64,000 nt of DNA, from positions 62,001 through 126,000 of the forward strand of contig SSNU01000018.1 of the NCBI GenBank assembly GCA_012064415.1. The letters are read 5' to 3'. Positions 58,896 through 64,000 of this stretch are shown one piece after another; position 1 is the stretch's first letter, and each line of letters begins with the position of its first letter. The position numbers were made by a program, and so were the translations under genes. This DNA comes from Gyrodactylus bullatarudis. Lineage: Eukaryota > Platyhelminthes > Monogenea > Gyrodactylidea > Gyrodactylidae. The notes beneath the pieces were generated by a model. That model searched no databases. It had not been told where the DNA came from and saw only the letters and a program-made list of their open reading frames with translations.

Positions 58896-60062
58896 ATGTC
58901 CAACGAAACGAATAAATGCGAAAATGAATATTACAAGAATTTTCCAAAGGTCTACATCTACTCATGGTATTTACCAACAATCGGTTTTATTGCAGTTGTT
59001 TTGAGTGTCTTGTGTTTATTGGTCTTGTTCAAACATCAGAAAATCTTTGCGTCCACAACCCGGGTCTGGTTCATGGCGATGTTGGTCAATGATATTCTAA
59101 TCTTACTTATTGCCACAAATGATTTATACGCTGAATGGTTCTTCCGGGCACCATATATAACATTACTTTATTGGATGTTTGGAAGTTATGTTTGCCAAAT
59201 TCGTGTGACAACAATTAACTTTCTTACCTGGACTTCGATATACCTTCAGACTGGTCTGTCAATAGAACGACTGAGCAGTGTTTTATCACCAATGAAAATA
59301 CGAATATTTCTCACTGTTAGAGTGACAAGAATAACAGTATTTCTGACAACGTTATTCACTCTTACAGCCAGCATAATAATTAATGTTATTTCATTCAAAG
59401 TCAATGAAATACCCAAAGGAGCCAATACAACATCTATAGAGCATATCATCAATGTAACAACCTGTTCTAGGTCGGATATGAAAAATATGAACTTTGATTG
59501 GGCTAGTTTTAGCTATAATTTAGATTTAATTCTTTTTCGAGCCTTACCATTTGTACTTATGTTGATATCATCAGTTGTTATAGCAATTGTGTTACATTAT
59601 TATCGATATAAGCGGAAACAGCTGGTGCAAAATTTTACAAGGAATCAACGTAAAATCATTGGAGGATCAAATAGCCGAGAGACACGAGCCAGTTTACTCC
59701 TTGTGGTCATGAACATAACGACACTACTAACAAATCCATTATTTTTGATATTCGAACTTTGGGACGGACAACATAGTGAAGGCAAAGACTTTGCGAAGCT
59801 AACCCATGATTTTTGTCTGTCAACTGTCCTCGGAGAGTTATTCAATATTATGATCTATCTGAATAATCAGACAAATTGCATATTCTTTATTGCATCAGGA
59901 TCAAGATTTCGTAAGTACATGAAGAATTTGTGTTACTCAACAAAATCTAAGAATGATGAGGCATATCAGAAAACTCTAAGGAGTAATTTTATTCCTAAAG
60001 ACACGACAAATGTTCCCCTGAAAGATTTGAGAATATCTTCGTCAAACGTTCAAATTCTTTAA
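58896..60062 (+). CDS. FMRFamide-receptor-like peptide GPCR
   Basis: A single-exon frame of 388 residues with ATG in the context GCAAAATGT and TAA at 60060. Seven hydrophobic segments: about 25-46, 56-78, 97-123, 145-167, 209-234, 264-287 and 305-332. Cys100 and Cys190 can form the TM3-ECL2 bridge; D66 in TM2 is kept. N-glycosylation sites occur at residues 3, 177 and 186. The DRY position is ERL (124-126), TM6 ends in TNPLFL, and the NPxxY position reads NCIFF (327-331) followed by SRFRKY. The layout fits the FMRFamide/myosuppressin-like peptide receptors of invertebrates; the ligand is not determinable. No CWxP motif is present in TM6. The tail of about 50 residues is Ser/Thr/Asn-rich. No introns. 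Confidence 0.85.
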   Translation: MSNETNKCENEYYKNFPKVYIYSWYLPTIGFIAVVLSVLCLLVLFKHQKIFASTTRVWFMAMLVNDILILLIATNDLYAEWFFRAPYITLLYWMFGSYVCQIRVTTINFLTWTSIYLQTGLSIERLSSVLSPMKIRIFLTVRVTRITVFLTTLFTLTASIIINVISFKVNEIPKGANTTSIEHIINVTTCSRSDMKNMNFDWASFSYNLDLILFRALPFVLMLISSVVIAIVLHYYRYKRKQLVQNFTRNQRKIIGGSNSRETRASLLLVVMNITTLLTNPLFLIFELWDGQHSEGKDFAKLTHDFCLSTVLGELFNIMIYLNNQTNCIFFIASGSRFRKYMKNLCYSTKSKNDEAYQKTLRSNFIPKDTTNVPLKDLRISSSNVQIL

Positions 60063-60521
60063 AATATTTTATTTTTTTATTTATTAACCAAAAAATGTGA
60101 ACCTCAATCATTCTATAATCTCAAGGAATATTTGATCAACAGAACTTGACCAGTGACTACACATAAATGTAGAGAGAAATTAAGATTCTCTAGAAATTCT
60201 TAGAGAAGACACATATGCGAGAAGAAACATTTATATTTGATATTGTGTTATATTCATCTTTCAATGTTGATATTGTATATATATTAAATCATTACTGATT
60301 GTATATAGTATATACAGATTAAAGAAAAGAATCCAGAATATTTTTTACATAGATATATTTTCTGCTTTCTATTCCTCATCCGTTCAGCCCTGTTAATGAG
60401 GTTAAAAATAGTAAGTAAGAGACCTCAAGACTCTCAAAAGCTATCGGAACCATGCTTCTTAATCAATACTTTCTATTGAGTGTCTATTCTAGACCCACTC
60501 TAGCTACTCTGTTTTAACCCT
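60063..60521. other. 3' flank of peptide receptor
   Basis: Likely 3' UTR then AT-rich DNA. A pure AT stretch lies near 60290-60320; no canonical AATAAA close to the stop. Confidence 0.35.
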
Positions 60522-60790
60522 TCACCAGTGGAACACAACACTTTCTTGAACAATAATTTTAACTAAAAGATTCTTAAAATACTTTTTCTATCCCTCATTA
60601 TAAAAGGAAATTTATTAAGCTACAAAAATATGTATAATTTATAAAGATAGCTTTTCACTGATGCCAACTAGAGATACTTAGAGAAATGTGATTTTTTGAA
60701 CGTTTTTTTGAAAACCTATTTGATAAGACATGAGGTAAACATAAAATAAGTTTCTATCGTAAAATATGCAATCGCCTGCTCGGTTTCAGA
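60522..60790. repeat. Relative of the 46.8-47.4 kb repeat
   Basis: Starts CACCAGTGGAACACAACACT after TTAACCCTT and follows 46851-46955, then jumps to match 47240-47400. It is an internally deleted or alternative form of the 46830-47400 sequence. Confidence 0.7.
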
Positions 60791-61317
60791 GCCAAAAAAT
60801 TCCAATTTTTAACCTCTATTATCTTTGAAATGATAAGTTGGCTCTCAAAAAGGAATTCAGATTCGAAATCAAGAATTTGATATATGAAGAATTAAATAAA
60901 AGTGTCATGGTTTGAGGTTTAATTAAAAGTTTGTCAATATAACAAATATTTCCAAAAATAGATATAAAAATTATGTTTGATTGATTTTTCAAATTGAAAA
61001 ACATGTTATGGACTTGAAGATCTTTCCTGGGCTTATTTGTCGATAAATACGGATTATAATCATAATCCTCTCGGCTAATTTTTTACTGAATACAATGGTA
61101 TAAAGCTATGAAATTTAAATCAACGCTTATTTAGTTCATTTAGATAATAAAGCATCTGTTTGAGAAGTAATTTATCAAAAGCCCATTTGTTATTTTTATA
61201 GCCTTTAAACTACAAAACTTTCTTGCTTGGCATCATTTTGATCCGATTTCCTTGTTAATGAACACATTGAAATAAACTAAATAATTTTCTTCATTTGCTA
61301 ACTGAGTACTATGTTGT

Positions 61318-61500
61318 TTTCTGGCTTGCATCAGTTTATTTGTAGAAAAAGAAGAAAGATGAGCAGTCTTTTTTGAAAACTAAGGATTATTATTATAACG
61401 TAGTTTTCGTAATTGCCATAATAATCAGGATTATTACAGTAATAACTTTGATGATATAACTCATCACTTTGAGGAAAATTATAAACAAGATTAGAATGAA
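61318..61500. repeat. Dispersed repeat, family M copy 3
   Basis: TTTTCTGGCTTGCATCAG, TTTGTAGAAAAAGA and AATAATCAGGATTATTACAG match the M copies at 16535-16760 and 21045-21345. Confidence 0.55.
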
Positions 61501-61621
61501 AAGAAATTTAGATTACTCTGATAATAGTTTTGATTCACACAGAAATGTAATTCAAATACTTTTCAAGGTACTTAAGGCTTCGTCTAATGTTGATCCCAAA
61601 TATCAGCGCTAATCAATTGCT

Positions 61622-61798
61622 AACATTTGGTCCCTCTTGTTTTGCAGTAATTTTTCTGAACGACAAAGAGACTAAGGGCTTTTTAACATCGATGAAATGA
61701 AAACGAATCCATTGCGGTGAGTTTTCATCTCATCGGTAATAAGAAGACCAACACGATTCAAAGTAAACTTAGAGAGAAATAAGAGGGGCAACTGTTCT
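61622..61798. repeat. Family P, full-length copy
   Basis: Reverse orientation to 40861-41029; one end is ACATTTGGTCCCTCTTGTTT, the other GAGGGGCAACTGTTCT. Both ends are slightly eroded. Confidence 0.75.
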
Positions 61799-61806
61799 CT
61801 AATTTA

Positions 61807-61999
61807 ACCAAAAATATTGGGTTCAAAAGTTGAAAAACTGCTTAATTTTGGTCAGAGTAGATTTTTTCAGAAAATTTTTTCAATTTCCACAAGCTTATTT
61901 CAATATGGAATTCGAAAAATAAATTTTTCCCCGACTTTCCGAAAAATATATTGAGTTTTTTGTAAAAAAATTAAATTATCATTTTCATGTCAATTTGGT
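61807..61999. repeat. Palindromic element, one-arm copy K6
   Basis: Right arm of the K type, ending TTTTCATGTCAATTTGGTT; abuts the family P copy. Confidence 0.6.
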
Positions 62000-62818
62000 T
62001 ATATAAATAGTAGGTTGATATGAGATTGGAAGTTAGCTTTACATTAAGCGGTTCTTTAAAATTTTGTTCTCAAAGGTTTATTTTGACTTTTTGTTAGTTT
62101 TTATCCATTTATTCAAATTAACGAATAAACAATCGAGTGTATAAACAATACTCTAATTTTTCTTTACAAATTTCTTTTTATACTCTGATTTTGAGAGTTC
62201 TTTTGTTCATGTATCCAACAATTTAGCTGCAGACTTAACCACATCTTTTTTCAATTCGGTTTTATAAAAAATAACAAGTATTATTCTTCAAGCGTTAATC
62301 TAACACATCATGTACATTGTACAATTTAGATATACAAGCATTCAGAAAATTTAACATGTCAGCAATCGTTCATGGAATCCTTACAAAAACATAACTGCTA
62401 TTCAAAAGAGAGTTTATTTTAGTTACATCGTGACAAAAGAATTAGGCAGGCGAAATTCGATTTTTTCTTCTTTGAGAAGTATCAAGGAGAATGTAAAGCT
62501 TCTTTGATGTGTAAAAAGTATTTGATTCAGTAAATAATTACAAAATCCTTCAGCTTTTCATGTAGACTAATGTAATTGTAAATGTTTAGATATGAGTAAA
62601 GAATGCTTTTTCTTGATTTATTCATCATTGAGAATTTAAAGTTTCTTTTTCATTAGATTCTAAACTCACAAGGAAATTTAGAGAAAACTAGCTTATATTC
62701 AAGTGATAAAAGTTATATTTCGCCATAGTCTCTTCAGACTCTACCTCGGTAACATTTAATACTATGAAAAAAAATTTATGGCCTCCACTGGTCCATTTCA
62801 AGGTTGTAAAGAGTTGTT
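62000..62818. other. AT-rich region with no gene seen
   Basis: Probable 3' flank of the minus-strand exon at 62819; no repeat pair recognised. Confidence 0.35.
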
Positions 62819-63047
62819 TTAATATTTTTTATATTTATAAATCTTTTCATAAACTGATCTGTCGTTTTTCACTTCCTTACTATGATTGCAGGTTGGGTTA
62901 TAATTGGATTTTTCATTAATTTCACTTTCAAATAGGCAATAGGTTTTCGTTTCAATAGGAGCTTGAAGGTTTTTGTTAAATTTTTCAGTGAATGAATATT
63001 GTTGAAGAGGATCGATCATTTCTTGTTTTCTATATGGAACGAAGTAG
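62819..63047 (-). CDS. Terminal exon of unrecognised minus-strand gene
   Basis: On the minus strand a strong acceptor (CGCTTTCTTACAG) is followed by one base and then 75 sense codons ending TAA at 62819. The peptide (YFVPYRKQEMIDPLQQY at the start, ENDEKIYKYKKY-like charged end) is polar, with no membrane segment or known motif. Upstream exons would be at higher coordinates, perhaps beyond the window. An ATG at 63019 would give a 66-residue product if no exon precedes it. Confidence 0.45.
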
Positions 63048-64000
63048 CTGTAAGAAAGCGTTCATCTTCCAATATTTTTAGTTTTCGGAGCTGAAATAGT
63101 CTTAGCGGATGCCAAAAACAAGAAATGAAAAAAATTGTTTGAAAACAAAATTTATTTGATAATTACGTGACTACTTATAAGTCCAAGTGAGATTTAATAC
63201 ATCATTGTTTTTAGTGTATGAATTCTTTCGACCGTTTTTCCAAATCTCAAGCTTTTTCATGTTTCTATTCACAATTAAAATGGCGAAAATGTAGCTCTGA
63301 GATCAGATGTCAACATTACATTAGTCAACTAAGACCAATGTTGTGTGTAGAAAATCTTTTAAAGCCCTAGAACGAAATGCCGGGTTATTTTTCACCCTAA
63401 CCTATCTTGAACCATCTGCTCGAAGACCTCTATTCTGGAGTTTGCAAACGATAGAATATGGATTTAGTAAAGCTATCAGATATGGTCAAAAAATATTAGA
63501 CGAATCTATATCTTGTTCCAGATTCTTTCTGATTTAATGGTTCCTTCGTTTTGATGAATGGATGGAATTAAAGCTGAAAGCAACGCGTTCTTAGTTCGAT
63601 TGGTTTATTTTATCTTGTCGGAAGGTATATGAAGCCTCTGATCAATTAACTGTTGATTAACAGCAAGTGACTTTCCCAGGTCTCTTGAAATATTTGGCTG
63701 TGAATATTAAGTATTTCTAGTTGGAACCCTTTCGTGAGGTTCGCCCTATATAGGGAGATCATTTAGAGTAGGAAATTCTCAGTTATTACGCAGGTCTCAA
63801 CAATATCACATAATCTATTCTATAATTCACGCTAAACAAATCCGAAAAATACCAAAAAGTCTCAAAGAGATATCTAAATTTGGATAAAATAACCAGGATT
63901 AGTAAAATTTGTTTTTCATCTACTTATTAGTAGATGAGAAATTTAATAGAAAATCGACTTTCTTAGATGGGGTCATATGAATCCTTATTGAATAGAATTT
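63048..64000. other. Right edge of the window
   Basis: A plus-strand open frame at about 63353-63537 (KSFKALERNAGLFFTLTYLE...) follows an AG after a GT-rich stretch, has no ATG and matches nothing I know. It may be an exon or chance. An inverted CTACTTATTAGTAGATGAG sits near 63919. Nothing else is supported. Confidence 0.3.

Noticed and set aside
1..64000. CRISPR arrays, operons, ribosome-binding sites, rRNA and tRNA genes
   Set aside because: The window is animal nuclear DNA. No regularly spaced repeats were seen and no tRNA-like B box within a plausible cloverleaf was found by eye.

Overview
The window is AT-rich nuclear DNA from an invertebrate animal. Evidence for this is spliced genes with GT-AG introns, two intronless class A G-protein-coupled receptors (one aminergic, one FMRFamide-receptor-like), an ACBD3/GCP60-type Golgi protein, and a mixed load of LINE, Penelope, Ty3/gypsy, hAT, piggyBac, Tc1/mariner and pogo-type elements. 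I cannot name the phylum from sequence alone. One 480-base run of N (23321-23800) marks an assembly gap.

Host genes are sparse. 1494-4283 (+) holds the last three exons of an unrecognised gene with a cysteine-rich, possibly membrane-proximal stretch. 5142-8707 (+) is an ACBD3-like gene with a C-terminal GOLD domain but no visible acyl-CoA-binding domain; its introns are 23, 37, 65 and 2502 bp, and the largest carries a LINE. 12408-13766 (-) is an aminergic receptor with a two-codon upstream ORF overlapping its start. 58896-60062 (+) is a peptide-receptor-like GPCR with degenerate DRY and NPxxY motifs. Lone terminal exons of unrecognised genes lie at 24898-25075 (-) and 62819-63047 (-), with a weaker candidate at 31931-32188 (-).

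The rest is mostly transposable elements. About sixteen long palindromes (roughly 500-770 bp when complete) share termini close to AAGCTAATTGATATGAAG, and most are flanked by TA. One of them (46273-46783) is absent from an inverted paralogous copy of its host site at 51373-51815. That gives a natural empty site and supports a TA-duplicating, Tc1/mariner-like origin. A second non-autonomous family (11087-11711, 41607-42074, 50724-51181) has TAGAGATG ends and 8-bp target duplications, as hAT elements do; its first copy contains a 208-bp piggyBac-like insert. A third family (10078-10540, 17603-17889, 38977-39098, 53231-54530) has inverted ends TAGACTTGGACG, and its largest copy carries a Penelope-like reverse transcriptase.

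22.8-37.6 kb is the transposon core: a LINE ORF1 fragment, the gap, Tc1-like transposase tails, a LINE fossil, a pogo-like transposase remnant, a gypsy pol without visible LTRs, and a hAT transposase split by a complete 2176-bp piggyBac element with TTAA duplications. A second piggyBac end lies at 37251-37609. 44-52 kb is built of nested inverted repeats.
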